A stretch of 18,235 nucleotides of DNA from Anaeromyxobacter dehalogenans (GTDB taxonomy: Bacteria > Myxococcota_A > UBA9042 > DTJE01): contig DYKK01000030.1 of assembly GCA_020722625.1 (NCBI GenBank), positions 1-18,235 on the forward strand, written 5' to 3'. How positions within the stretch are numbered: position 1 is the first letter of the stretch; each line of letters opens with the position of its first letter. A model generated the notes under the pieces. It was given only the letters and a program-made list of their open reading frames with translations, was not told where the DNA came from and searched no databases. This document shows positions 8,474 to 15,569 of the stretch, in pieces. Position numbers and translations under genes: made by a program.

Positions 8474-9721
8474 ATGGAACCGTTGAAGGAACATCGCGGA
8501 GTCGCCCTCGTGGTCGTGCTGACCGGGGTCGCGATCCTCGCGGCCTTCTCGACCGAGTTCTCGTACCGGACGCGCGTGGACATCCAGGTGGCCTCGAACC
8601 TCGAACGACGGGTCCAGGCGTACTTCCACGCGCGCTCGGCCATGGAGATCGCCCGGCTCGTCATCACGTCGCAGAAGTTCGTGGACCAGGCGGTGAGCGC
8701 GTTCGGGGGCGGGGTGCCGGGGCTCGCCCGGGGGAACTTCGAGTTGTGGCGGTACGCCTGCAAGTTCGCCGAGATCTTCTCGTCCTCGACCCTGAACTTC
8801 ATGGGACTGGAGATCATGAACCTGAAGGGGTCCGAGGGGATCGGGGTCGAGGAGGGCGGATTCGCGTGCGAGGTGGTTCCCGAGGACTCGCGCGTCAACC
8901 TGAACGCCTCGCTGACGGCCCAGGACCGCCGGGCCACGTTCACGAAACTCTACGCGCTGCTGCGCGGGCAGGTGGACGAGGATTCGGGAGGCCGGGACGA
9001 CCGGAAGGCGGTGGAACTGATCCTGAACATCATGGACTGGACCGACCCGGACGACGAGCGCTCCGACATTGATTCGAACGGGAACTTCGTCCAGGCCGCG
9101 GGCGCGGGCGAGAACGTGGACTATGCGAAGTACGGCTACCGCGCCCGCAACGCGAAGATGGACTCGGTCGAGGAGGTGCGGCTGGTGGAAGGGATGAGCG
9201 ACGACCTGTACTGCCGCTTCGGCCGCCAGTTCACCGTGTATCCGACCGAGAAACTCAACGTGAACGAGGCGGAACTCCCGCTCATCAAGTCCGTCGTGTG
9301 CGACAACCTCCTGAACGCGGACCCGCTCGTGGTGTGTGGGGTCGGGGCGCCGGGCCAGATGGCCCCGATGGACATGGCCCTGGGGCTGCTCGAGGTCTGC
9401 CGCACCATCAAGCGGGCCCTGTTCACGCCGCCCTTCACGAGCGAGAACGACTTCATCGCGTTCTTCAGCCGCCTGCCCGAGCCGTTGAACCAGGCCGTCC
9501 AGGTGAACCCGACGACCCTGCGAGCCCTGGTGGGGACGCGCACGAAGGTCCTGCGCGTCACGGCCCGGGGCTGGGCCGGCGAGTCGGGCCACCAGATCGA
9601 GGCGGTCATTGATTCTTCTTCGTTGAACTATCTATACTGGAGAGAAACCGGGTTCGACGCGACCCGGGTGTACCGGGGTGGCGCGAGCGAAGGCCCCGCG
9701 ACCGGCGGGGCCGGCAGGTGA
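8474..9721 (+). CDS. gspK: Pseudopilin tip protein GspK
   Basis: Caps the pseudopilus as the largest minor pseudopilin. The 415-residue precursor has leader MEPLKEHRG followed by VALVVVLTGVAILAAF. Mature position 5 is Val instead of Glu, as is characteristic of GspK. Family features are the segment SYRTRVDIQVASNLERRVQAYFHARSAMEIARLVI (30-64), VNLNASL (141-147) and the acidic DWTDPDDERSDID (188-200), which resembles the calcium-binding region and the usual DW-x-D motif. KLNVNEAEL (260-268) precedes the second helical domain. The start is ATG 8474, 8 nt after the gspJ stop, with GGGG at 8467-8470 upstream. The stop lies 4 nt before the gspL start. Confidence 0.94.
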   Translation: MEPLKEHRGVALVVVLTGVAILAAFSTEFSYRTRVDIQVASNLERRVQAYFHARSAMEIARLVITSQKFVDQAVSAFGGGVPGLARGNFELWRYACKFAEIFSSSTLNFMGLEIMNLKGSEGIGVEEGGFACEVVPEDSRVNLNASLTAQDRRATFTKLYALLRGQVDEDSGGRDDRKAVELILNIMDWTDPDDERSDIDSNGNFVQAAGAGENVDYAKYGYRARNAKMDSVEEVRLVEGMSDDLYCRFGRQFTVYPTEKLNVNEAELPLIKSVVCDNLLNADPLVVCGVGAPGQMAPMDMALGLLEVCRTIKRALFTPPFTSENDFIAFFSRLPEPLNQAVQVNPTTLRALVGTRTKVLRVTARGWAGESGHQIEAVIDSSSLNYLYWRETGFDATRVYRGGASEGPATGGAGR

Positions 9722-9725
9722 CGGC

Positions 9726-11516
9726 ATGGGACATCGGGTGATCGGGGTCGAAATCGAGGGGGGCGTGCTGAGGGCCGCGGTGGTCGAGACGCGACTGAGG
9801 CGGTTCGAACTGAAGACGGTCGTGTCGGTCCCGATGGACTCGGACCCGGACGAACCCGCGAGGCCTTCCCGGGATCGAACCCCGGCGGAAGAGGGCGACG
9901 AATCGCCGCCGACCGTCTCCGCGGTCCCGGACCCGGCCGGTCCCGGGATGGCGCGGGTTGCACAACGCCTCCGGGTCGCGCTCGGGGAGCCGCTCCAGCC
10001 CACGGACTCGGTCGCGTTCGCGTTCCCGGGGGTCCACGCCTTCGTGAGGCGGCTCGCCTTCCCCTTCAAGGACGAACGCCGCATCGCCGCGACCTTGCCG
10101 TTCCAGATGATCGGGCAGATCCCGGTGCAGCCCGACGAGATCCACTGCGCGTTCGAGCGCCTGGGGACCGAGGCGGGACGCACCGAGGTCCTGGCGGTCG
10201 CGGTCCCGAAGGGCGCGTTCCGGGAGTGGCTGTCGGGAGTCCGGTCGAGCGGCGTGGAACCCGCGCACGTCGGGGTGGACGGTGTGTGCCTCGCCTCGCT
10301 GCTGCCCTACCTCGGGCCCCGGGACGACGGGGCCCCGGTGATGCTGATCCGCACCGGGGAGGGCCAGGCGGAGTTCGTGGTGGCCCGGGGCAACCGGGTC
10401 GAGATGGTGCGGGTCGTGGCGCTCGGAGAGCCGATCCTGCAAGACGGCGAGGTCTCTCCGGCCCTGATGCGCGAGGTCCTCGTGACCGCGGCCGGGGCCT
10501 CGGAGGCCGGGGTCTCGGTGGGGTCGGTCCTCGTGACCGGGGCGGACTGCGAGGCGCTCCGGGGACCGCTCGGGGAGGTGCTCGGGGTCCCGTGCGAGGT
10601 CCTGGACCCCGCGCGCCTGGGGCTTCCGGGAGGGGACGAGTGCCCGGGGCTGCATCCGGCGGCGGCCCGCGTCGTGGCCCTGGCCCTCGGGGCGGCCTCG
10701 GGCGGGGGTCCGGGGAGCCTGAACCTCCTGACCGGGGAGTTCCAGCGGGAAGGGGCCTACAGCCTGTTCCGCGAACGGTTCCGCCTGTTCGCGGCGGCCC
10801 TGCTGGTGTTCGCGGTCCTTGGGGTGGGGCGGTTCGCCGGGCGGGTGGTGGGGTTGCGCGCGGAACACCAGGCCGCCCTCGCGGAGGTCCGGTCCCTGTC
10901 CGCGCAGGTCCTGGGCGAGGAACGCGAGGACCACGCCGCGGTCCTCAAGACCCTGAAGTCCGCGAGCGAGGAAGACATCCAGGTCTTTCCGCGGTGGACC
11001 GCGGTGGACACGCTCGGGCACCTGGTCTCCGCGGTGATCGCGATGGGACCCTCCTCGGCGGGCGGGGGCGGCGAGGCCGAGGAGGAGGCCGTGACGGAAG
11101 AAAAGGGCCGCAAGGCCGCTGCTCGAGCCGGGGGGCCCATCGCGCCCGAGGACACGGCGGCCGTCGAGGTCGAGACGATCCGCATCGAGCCCCGATCCTT
11201 GAGCGTGCGAGGGGAAGCGGACACGATCGAGACCCTGGACGGGCTGGTCGAGCGGCTGAAATCGGACCCGTGCTTCCACGAGGTGACGACCGAGAGCACG
11301 GAGCGCATCCAGTTCCGCAGGCACCAGGGCTGGCAGCGGTTCTCGCTCCGGATGGACGTGGACTGCGGGGAGGGGCGGAAGGTGGTCGAAGCCGCCGGGG
11401 GTGCGGGTCCGGGCCGTGAGGCGGCGGGCCCGGGCGCTCCGGGCCGGCCGGCCCCGGCGCCGGGAGGTTCCCGGGGGAACGGAACCCCGGTCGGGACGGG
11501 GGGAGGAAGACGATGA
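9726..11516 (+). CDS. gspL: Type II secretion platform protein GspL
   Basis: Bitopic inner-membrane protein linking cytoplasmic GspE to periplasmic GspM and the pseudopilus. The 596-residue product begins with an actin-like cytoplasmic domain (VIGVEIEGGVLRAAVVE at 5-21, then VAFAFPGVHAFVRRLAFPF and further strands to about 300). One membrane segment lies at about 352-373 (RLFAAALLVFAVLGVGRFAG). A helical stretch and a periplasmic ferredoxin-like domain (about 480-560) follow. A Gly/Pro/Ala-rich tail of about 40 residues ends the protein. ATG 9726 puts the first actin-like strand right after the start. An upstream in-frame ATG (9678) inside gspK would add 16 low-complexity residues. The stop overlaps gspM (ATGA). 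The length exceeds the usual roughly 400 residues because of the linkers and tail. Confidence 0.9.
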   Translation: MGHRVIGVEIEGGVLRAAVVETRLRRFELKTVVSVPMDSDPDEPARPSRDRTPAEEGDESPPTVSAVPDPAGPGMARVAQRLRVALGEPLQPTDSVAFAFPGVHAFVRRLAFPFKDERRIAATLPFQMIGQIPVQPDEIHCAFERLGTEAGRTEVLAVAVPKGAFREWLSGVRSSGVEPAHVGVDGVCLASLLPYLGPRDDGAPVMLIRTGEGQAEFVVARGNRVEMVRVVALGEPILQDGEVSPALMREVLVTAAGASEAGVSVGSVLVTGADCEALRGPLGEVLGVPCEVLDPARLGLPGGDECPGLHPAAARVVALALGAASGGGPGSLNLLTGEFQREGAYSLFRERFRLFAAALLVFAVLGVGRFAGRVVGLRAEHQAALAEVRSLSAQVLGEEREDHAAVLKTLKSASEEDIQVFPRWTAVDTLGHLVSAVIAMGPSSAGGGGEAEEEAVTEEKGRKAAARAGGPIAPEDTAAVEVETIRIEPRSLSVRGEADTIETLDGLVERLKSDPCFHEVTTESTERIQFRRHQGWQRFSLRMDVDCGEGRKVVEAAGGAGPGREAAGPGAPGRPAPAPGGSRGNGTPVGTGGGRR

Positions 11517-12184
11517 GGATCGCGGAGACCCTCGAGGCCATGGTGGGGCGGATGACGCCGCGCGAGCGGCGGCTGTCCGGGATCCTGGTCGCCGCGGCGG
11601 GCCTGTTCCTCGGCGGGGGGGTGTGGTTCGCGGCCCACGCGGTTGTCGGGTCCCTCGAGGACGACATCCGGGAGGCGCGGCAGGCCATCGCCGAGATCCG
11701 GCGCCTCGCGCCCAGGTATCTGGAGGTCGCGGCGGCCCGGGCCGAGGTGGAGCGGCTGATCCGCGAGAACAAGGCGACCTCCATCCGCGTGGCCGCGAAC
11801 GAGGTCCTCAAGGAGAAAGAACTGCGGGAGGAGGTGCCGGGCGCCATGGGGACCCTGATGTCCGACGTCGTCTCGTTCGAGGGCAAGACCTCCGAGACCC
11901 CGGTCGGGATCGGCAAGAAGAAGAAGGGCAAGGCCCGGCCGGCCTTCCCCGGCCTGATGCTGGTCGAGCAGAAACTCGAGTTCCGCGAGGTCCCCTGGGA
12001 GAACCTCTTCGAGTTCCTGGACGAGGTCGCGAAGGGGAAGGACCTGCTGTTCGTGACCCGGCTGGACGTCGCCCGCAAGTTCAACCAGATGTCCCACGTG
12101 CGCGCCGAAGTGACCCTGGCGACCTACCAGTTCCAGGAGAAGGGAGAGGAGGCGGCCGAGCCGCGGAAGGGGGGAGCGCGATGA
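11513..12184 (+). CDS. gspM: Type II secretion platform protein GspM
   Basis: Inner-membrane partner of GspL with a PilO-like architecture. The 223-residue product has a short cytoplasmic N-terminus with the RMTPRERRL motif common at this point in GspM, and one membrane segment (about 21-43). A coiled-coil-like helix (46-87) follows, then a periplasmic domain ending in LVEQKLEFREVPWENLFEFLDEVAK (139-163) and a final strand HVRAEVTLATYQF (190-202). The loop before the last domain contains a KKKKGK cluster. ATG 11513 overlaps the gspL stop and the gspM stop overlaps gspN, both as ATGA. The assignment rests on topology, the N-terminal motif and position. Sequence is poorly conserved in this family. 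Confidence 0.88.
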   Translation: MRIAETLEAMVGRMTPRERRLSGILVAAAGLFLGGGVWFAAHAVVGSLEDDIREARQAIAEIRRLAPRYLEVAAARAEVERLIRENKATSIRVAANEVLKEKELREEVPGAMGTLMSDVVSFEGKTSETPVGIGKKKKGKARPAFPGLMLVEQKLEFREVPWENLFEFLDEVAKGKDLLFVTRLDVARKFNQMSHVRAEVTLATYQFQEKGEEAAEPRKGGAR

Positions 12185-13749
12185 ACGTCCCCGCGTTTGT
12201 TCGGAAGCCGGCGGTCCAGAAGGTCGCTCGCGGCCTGGGGTATGCGGGATTCGGCCTCGTGGTCTTCCTGGTGTCGCTCGTGTGGACCTTTCCCGCGAGC
12301 CGCCTCCGGTCGTTCCTCGAGGCCAGGATGTCGCGCGACGGGGTGGTCGTGCGGGTCGAGGACCTGTCGATCCGAGGCCTTTCGACGCTGTCGTTGCACG
12401 GGGTCGAGGCCGAGTTCCCCCCCGAGGTGCGCCGGACCCCGGACGGGCGCGAGGTCCGCACCCCGAGGACGGTCGGCGTGGACCGGCTCGACATCGGGGT
12501 CGGCCTGTGGCGCCTGTTGTTCGGGGGCCTGTCGCTGCGCATCGAGGCGTGGTCGGGGGACGGGGTCCTGGGGCCGGTGCGCGTCGTGCGCGGCCAGGAC
12601 CGGGTCGAGGTCGAGGTCGAGCGCATCCGGGACTTCCCGATCCCAAAGGACTTCCCGCTGTTCGGCGTGCCCTTCACGGGGCTCCTGGACGGGAAGGGCC
12701 ACATCGCATACGACCTCAAGGGCGGGTGGGCCGCGAGCACCGGGCGGCTGGAGGTCCAGGCCCGGGACGTGGTGGCCCGGACCCCCACCCTGCGCAGCCA
12801 GGCCTACGGCGAGGCGACCCTGACGGACGTGCGCCTGGGGGACATGGCGCTTCAGGTGAACCTGGACAGGCCCGAGAACATCCCGGCCCTGAAGAAGGGG
12901 CGGAAAGCCGGCGGCAAGGCGGGCGGACGGGAGGGGTCGGTCCTGCACTTCGAGAAGGCGGAAGTGGACGGCGCGGACGTGAAGGTCGTGGTGGAGGGGC
13001 AGTCCGTGCTCCGGTTCCTGCAAGGCCGGGGGCTCGGGGACGCGCAAGTCGCGGTGGACATGGCGTTCGCCCTGAGCGACGCCTTCTTCAACCGTGAGGT
13101 GAAGAGCGGCGGGACCACGGACGCGCCCAACCGCTTTCTGAAGACGCTGCTCGAGAGGGACCCCCGGTGGCGCGCGGCCTCGTCGGGGGGGTACTACGGG
13201 GTGATCTGCAGCGGGTCCGCGCGGGCGCCGTCGTGCATCCCGAAGAAGCCTTCGATCCGCGGCGGGGACTTCAAGAGGCCCGAACGGCCGGCGGAAGCGG
13301 CGGAACCTCCGGCGAAGGATGGCCAGGCGAAGGAGGGCCGGGACCGGGCGCCCGCGCGACCGGCGGCCCCGGCAGTGGAGACCCCGCGGGTGGTCCCGAG
13401 TCCTCCCGTGCCCCCGGTCTCGCCGCCACCGCCCCAGCCCCAGCGCGAGCCGTCGGAGCCCATGCCACCGCCGCCCCCGACCGAGAGGCCCCACCCGGCC
13501 GTGGTGCCGGGCCCGGTCGCCGCGCCGCCCGCGGTCCGCGCGGGCATGGAGGTCATCCGGACCCTCACGCCGACCATCATTGGACGCCCGAAGATCCGTC
13601 GCGGCGTCGAACTGACCGGCGACGGCGAGGCCCCGGACGAGGAGGCAGCGGGTCCTGGACCGGGCAAGCCGCCGACCGGGACCGGTCCGGGCGAGGGCGA
13701 GGGCGAAGCCCCGGCGGCCCCGGTTCCGCCGGGTGAGGTCGTGGAATAG
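12181..13749 (+). CDS. gspN: Type II secretion GspN with long Pro-rich C-terminal tail
   Basis: Likely GspN of the form found at the end of deltaproteobacterial gsp operons, an inner-membrane-anchored periplasmic protein of unclear role. The 522-residue product has one N-terminal membrane segment (about 19-37). AsmA-like beta-rich repeats follow (VVVRVEDLSIRGLSTLSLHGVEAEF at 55-79, GKGHIAYDLKGGWAASTGRLEVQARDV). The domain fades out near residue 330. C342 and C350 lie in a short segment (GVICSGSARAPSCIP). A Pro/Ala-rich tail takes up about 361-522, interrupted by a compact motif VIRTLTPTIIGRPKIRRGVEL (458-478). ATG 12181 overlaps the gspM stop. No gspC-like PDZ or HR domain is seen. The N-terminal call is fairly secure; the tail's function is unknown. 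Confidence 0.82.
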   Translation: MNVPAFVRKPAVQKVARGLGYAGFGLVVFLVSLVWTFPASRLRSFLEARMSRDGVVVRVEDLSIRGLSTLSLHGVEAEFPPEVRRTPDGREVRTPRTVGVDRLDIGVGLWRLLFGGLSLRIEAWSGDGVLGPVRVVRGQDRVEVEVERIRDFPIPKDFPLFGVPFTGLLDGKGHIAYDLKGGWAASTGRLEVQARDVVARTPTLRSQAYGEATLTDVRLGDMALQVNLDRPENIPALKKGRKAGGKAGGREGSVLHFEKAEVDGADVKVVVEGQSVLRFLQGRGLGDAQVAVDMAFALSDAFFNREVKSGGTTDAPNRFLKTLLERDPRWRAASSGGYYGVICSGSARAPSCIPKKPSIRGGDFKRPERPAEAAEPPAKDGQAKEGRDRAPARPAAPAVETPRVVPSPPVPPVSPPPPQPQREPSEPMPPPPPTERPHPAVVPGPVAAPPAVRAGMEVIRTLTPTIIGRPKIRRGVELTGDGEAPDEEAAGPGPGKPPTGTGPGEGEGEAPAAPVPPGEVVE

Positions 13750-13939
13750 GCGGACGTCGCCCACGATTCGCCACCCCGATCTTGGCAGCACGACGGAACA
13801 CCTTGATATGTCTTGGTTTCGTGCCAGCCGCGACTTGGAAGTCGCGGCCCCAGGGTGGTGAAATGAAACGAAGCAAATGTCATGTCTATTCGAAGAATTG
13901 CGGAAATTGATGGCGGATTTGGGGCCGTGGGGGTCGCGG
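13750..13939. other. Convergent intergenic region
   Basis: 190 nt between the gspN stop and the stop of the convergent ATP-grasp gene. No credible gene is seen. It contains one perfect hairpin (13827-13848) and an AT-richer stretch at about 13855-13915, which stands out from the GC-rich surroundings. Confidence 0.7.
13827..13848. terminator. Perfect hairpin between convergent genes; terminator or dispersed palindrome
   Basis: GCCGCGACTT, two G, then AAGTCGCGGC form a perfect 10-bp inverted repeat, with a TGGA tetraloop if the innermost A-T pair opens. It lies 78 nt after the gspN stop and about 92 nt after the ATP-grasp stop, so it could serve both strands. There is no T-run on either strand, so a canonical intrinsic terminator is doubtful. 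A REP-like dispersed palindrome is the alternative. Confidence 0.45.
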
Positions 13940-15007
13940 TCATCCCGCAGTTTCGAGGCCCAGGTCCTCGCGGCGCAGGAGCACGGGGCCCGCGTCGAGC
14001 GTGCGGATCCAGTACAGGTCCGCGGGCAGGGCGTTGAACCGGGGCAGGTCTTCGGGGAGGGGCTCGCCGAAGGCCATGCACAGCAGGTAGTACGGCATGT
14101 TGCGGCCCGCGGCCGTGTAGAAGTGATGGGTCGTGCCGAAGCGGCCCGCGTTGAGTTCGGTCGGGAGGATGCGGCCCCGGCCGTCCCCCTTGAAGTCCAC
14201 GAAGGCGACGCCGTTGAAGCGCGGGTCCACCGCGAGGACCGCGCGGTGCCCGAGGTCGTTCAGGTCGTCCCGGTGCACCGTGTGGCACACGGCGGGCGCG
14301 CCGGTGATGCCCGACGGGCTCACGTGCGGGATGACGTACAGGTCGCGCTGGCGCCCCTGGCTCGTGACCAGTTCGCCGTCGCGGAACAGACCCAAGAATG
14401 TCAGATTTTCTCCTGGCAGATATTCTGATGCGATGAACTTTCCGAAGCCGTCGTGGAACGTGATCCAGCCGACGGCCTCGACGGGGGAGCGGCAGGGCAG
14501 GGCCGCCATGCCCACGCCGCGGCCCGGGATGCCCGCGCCGCGAAACCAGATCGGGCGCGTCGGGACCTCGTCGAAGGCCCGTGTGACATCCTCCGGGGTC
14601 TCGATCAGGAGCGTCCGTGGAACGGGGATGCCCGCGTCCCGCCAGCGCCGCCAGGTGAGCCACTTGCTCGCCGCGACCTCCTGGGTCGCGAGGGACGGCA
14701 CGAACATCCGGGCCCCGATCTCGTCGCGGCGGCGCGTCAGGACCATCATCTCGACGCTGGAGTTCGGGAAGACGAAGTTGAGGGAGAAGCGGGCGACGAT
14801 GTCGCGGATGGCGGCGACGTAGGCGTCCTCGTCCGACGCGCGCGGGACGCGGACGCGCTCGTGCGTGAGGGCCAGGTGGATGTAGTACGGGCTCGCGTCG
14901 CATCCCACGGTGAAGATCGGTTCCGGGGCCTGGAGGAGGCCCCGGGTCAGGTTCACGGCGCCGGGGCCGCCGGCGCCGGGCACGAGGACGCGCTTCTCGA
15001 CGGGCAT
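13940..15007 (-). CDS. ATP-grasp enzyme, carbamoyl-phosphate-synthase-like
   Basis: Predicted cytoplasmic ligase that forms an acyl-phosphate with ATP and joins it to an amine or thiol. The substrate is unknown. The 355-residue product begins with a Rossmann-like pre-ATP-grasp domain (RVLVPGAGGPGAVNLTRGL, 6-23; VFPNSSVEMMVL, 79-90). The ATP-grasp fold follows. KWLTWRRWRDAGIPVPRT (115-132) matches the usual helix before the fold, GIPGRGVGM (159-167) is the flexible glycine loop, EYLPGENLT (195-203) the purine-side strand, and D271 with E284 and N286 (PTELNAGRF) the magnesium site. The lysine usually preceding the glycine loop is R156 here. ATG 15007 has GGAGGA (15020-15015) 7 nt upstream. The frame stays open to 15337 but translates non-coding repeats. 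It is a lone gene, not part of an operon, and convergent with gspN. Confidence 0.85.
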   Translation of the reverse strand: MPVEKRVLVPGAGGPGAVNLTRGLLQAPEPIFTVGCDASPYYIHLALTHERVRVPRASDEDAYVAAIRDIVARFSLNFVFPNSSVEMMVLTRRRDEIGARMFVPSLATQEVAASKWLTWRRWRDAGIPVPRTLLIETPEDVTRAFDEVPTRPIWFRGAGIPGRGVGMAALPCRSPVEAVGWITFHDGFGKFIASEYLPGENLTFLGLFRDGELVTSQGRQRDLYVIPHVSPSGITGAPAVCHTVHRDDLNDLGHRAVLAVDPRFNGVAFVDFKGDGRGRILPTELNAGRFGTTHHFYTAAGRNMPYYLLCMAFGEPLPEDLPRFNALPADLYWIRTLDAGPVLLRREDLGLETAG

Positions 15008-15014
15008 CGTGTGG

Positions 15015-15020
15015 TCCTCC
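15015..15020 (-). promoter_or_regulatory. Ribosome binding site fixing the ATP-grasp start
   Basis: GGAGGA on the minus strand ends 7 nt before ATG 15007 and decides that start over the open frame further upstream. Directly upstream is an AT-rich patch (about 15028-15058) in an otherwise GC-rich region, which may hold a promoter, although no clear -35/-10 pair is evident. Confidence 0.6.
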
Positions 15021-15089
15021 GACCTAGAAGAGTTCAAAATATTTGTAGAAGACAAACTGTCCCGACATCCGGGGTCCGGGATCCGGGGT

Positions 15090-15240
15090 CCGGGGTCGGG
15101 GGTCGCGTTGCACGTGGCCTCGTCGTGATGCCCCTCCCCCGCGACCGACGTTGTCCTGGCACTGACACTGACACTGACACTGTTACTGACACTGACACTG
15201 TCTCTGAACCTGGCCTCTGAGCCTGTTCCTGAACTTGTCC
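15090..15240 (-). repeat. Left module copy 1 (151 bp)
   Basis: Directly abuts the next copy. Its first 81 bp (15090-15170) are identical to 15241-15321, and its last 40 bp (15201-15240) match 15340-15379 with only a few changes. Between them is a CACTGA-type hexamer tract (15160-15200, about 6.8 units). On the minus strand the order is GTTCAGGA-type segment, hexamers, ACGTCGGTCGCGGGGGA segment, then a CCCCGG-rich end that continues to about 15061. Confidence 0.9.
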
Positions 15241-15379
15241 CCGGGGTCGGGGGTCGCGTTGCACGTGGCCTCGTCGTGATGCCCCTCCCCCGCGACCGAC
15301 GTTGTCCTGGCACTGACACTGTCGCTGTCGCTGACACTGTTTCTGAACCTGGCCTCTGATCCTGCTCCTGAACTTGTCC
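15241..15379 (-). repeat. Left module copy 2 (139 bp)
   Basis: Tandem partner of 15090-15240. It is 12 bp shorter, exactly two hexamers fewer in the internal CACTGA/CGCTGT tract (15311-15339). The rest is nearly identical, indicating a recent duplication followed by slippage in the tract. Confidence 0.9.
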
Positions 15380-15411
15380 AAGTGCCCGCGGGTCTATCCG
15401 CTCATGGAGGG

Positions 15412-15417
15412 ATTATA
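15412..15417 (-). promoter_or_regulatory. Consensus -10 box TATAAT reading towards the ATP-grasp gene
   Basis: The minus strand reads TATAAT exactly, within GACTATAATCCC. The plus strand at 15414-15419 reads TATAGT, so the site could act both ways. No good -35 hexamer lies 16-18 nt upstream on the minus strand. Transcription from here would run through both left modules and give a leader of about 400 nt. Confidence 0.3.
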
Positions 15418-15428
15418 GTCTGAATCGC

Positions 15429-15469
15429 GTCGCGAGCGAGGCCGCTGAGAAACTCTCAAGGCTCGCGAC
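15429..15469. repeat. Stem-loop in the repeat core
   Basis: GTCGCGAGC (15429-15437) pairs perfectly with GCTCGCGAC (15461-15469). Inside it, TGAGA (15446-15450) pairs with TCTCA (15454-15458) around AAC. This two-tier stem-loop could be an RNA structure or a cruciform. Confidence 0.6.
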
Positions 15470-15518
15470 CTGGTCTCTTCACGGTTCCCCTGGAGACGCG
15501 AGCCCCGCTCGCGTCTGG
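15468..15518 (+). repeat. Core block, diverged copy at 15908-15958
   Basis: This block starts ACCTGGTCTC and contains a CCCTGGAGACG segment followed by AGCCCCG. The stretch at 15908-15958 starts ACCTGGTCTC and has CCCTGGGGACG followed by AGCCCCG at nearly the same spacing, so the two are related. Confidence 0.6.
15494..15516. repeat. Perfect 10-bp hairpin at the mirror centre
   Basis: AGACGCGAGC, loop CCC, GCTCGCGTCT. The stem is perfect and no T-run follows. It lies close to the midpoint between the left and right module pairs (the inner edges 15379 and 15646 average to about 15512). Confidence 0.75.
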
Positions 15519-15525
15519 ACGCGCG

Positions 15526-15569
15526 AACGCGAAGCGTCGGCGGAGCCAACGCGAAGCGTTGGCGTAGCC
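15526..15569 (+). repeat. 22-bp tandem repeat, two units
   Basis: Two abutting 22-bp units (15526-15547 and 15548-15569), both starting AACGCGAAGCGT and ending AGCC, differ at only two positions. A third AAC follows and then the similarity ends. There are no unique spacers, so this is not a CRISPR array. Confidence 0.8.

Noticed and set aside
9606..11324. A 572-codon open frame antisense to gspL, and similar long antisense frames across the gsp operon
   Set aside because: The sense strand encodes a recognisable GspL. The antisense product is low-complexity, rich in Arg, His, Pro and Gly, with no domain. Such frames are expected in very GC-rich DNA.
9..13749. Type IV pilus operon
   Set aside because: The ATPase, secretin and pilin-like genes could suggest it, but GspG with DPWG, GspK without Glu5, actin-like GspL with its own membrane segment, and GspN define type II secretion. 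No pilT, pilQ or pilA features are present.
13261..13749. TonB-like protein on account of the Pro-rich region
   Set aside because: The membrane anchor is followed first by a large AsmA-like domain, and there is no TonB C-terminal fold after the Pro-rich segment.
15008..15337. N-terminal extension of the ATP-grasp protein by 110 residues
   Set aside because: The added sequence is a translation of the tandem modules and hexamers (Ser-Val-Ser-Val strings). ATG 15007 has a strong ribosome binding site and directly precedes the Rossmann-like strand.
15526..15569. CRISPR-like array
   Set aside because: The 22-bp units abut without spacers and number only two. No cas genes are in the window.
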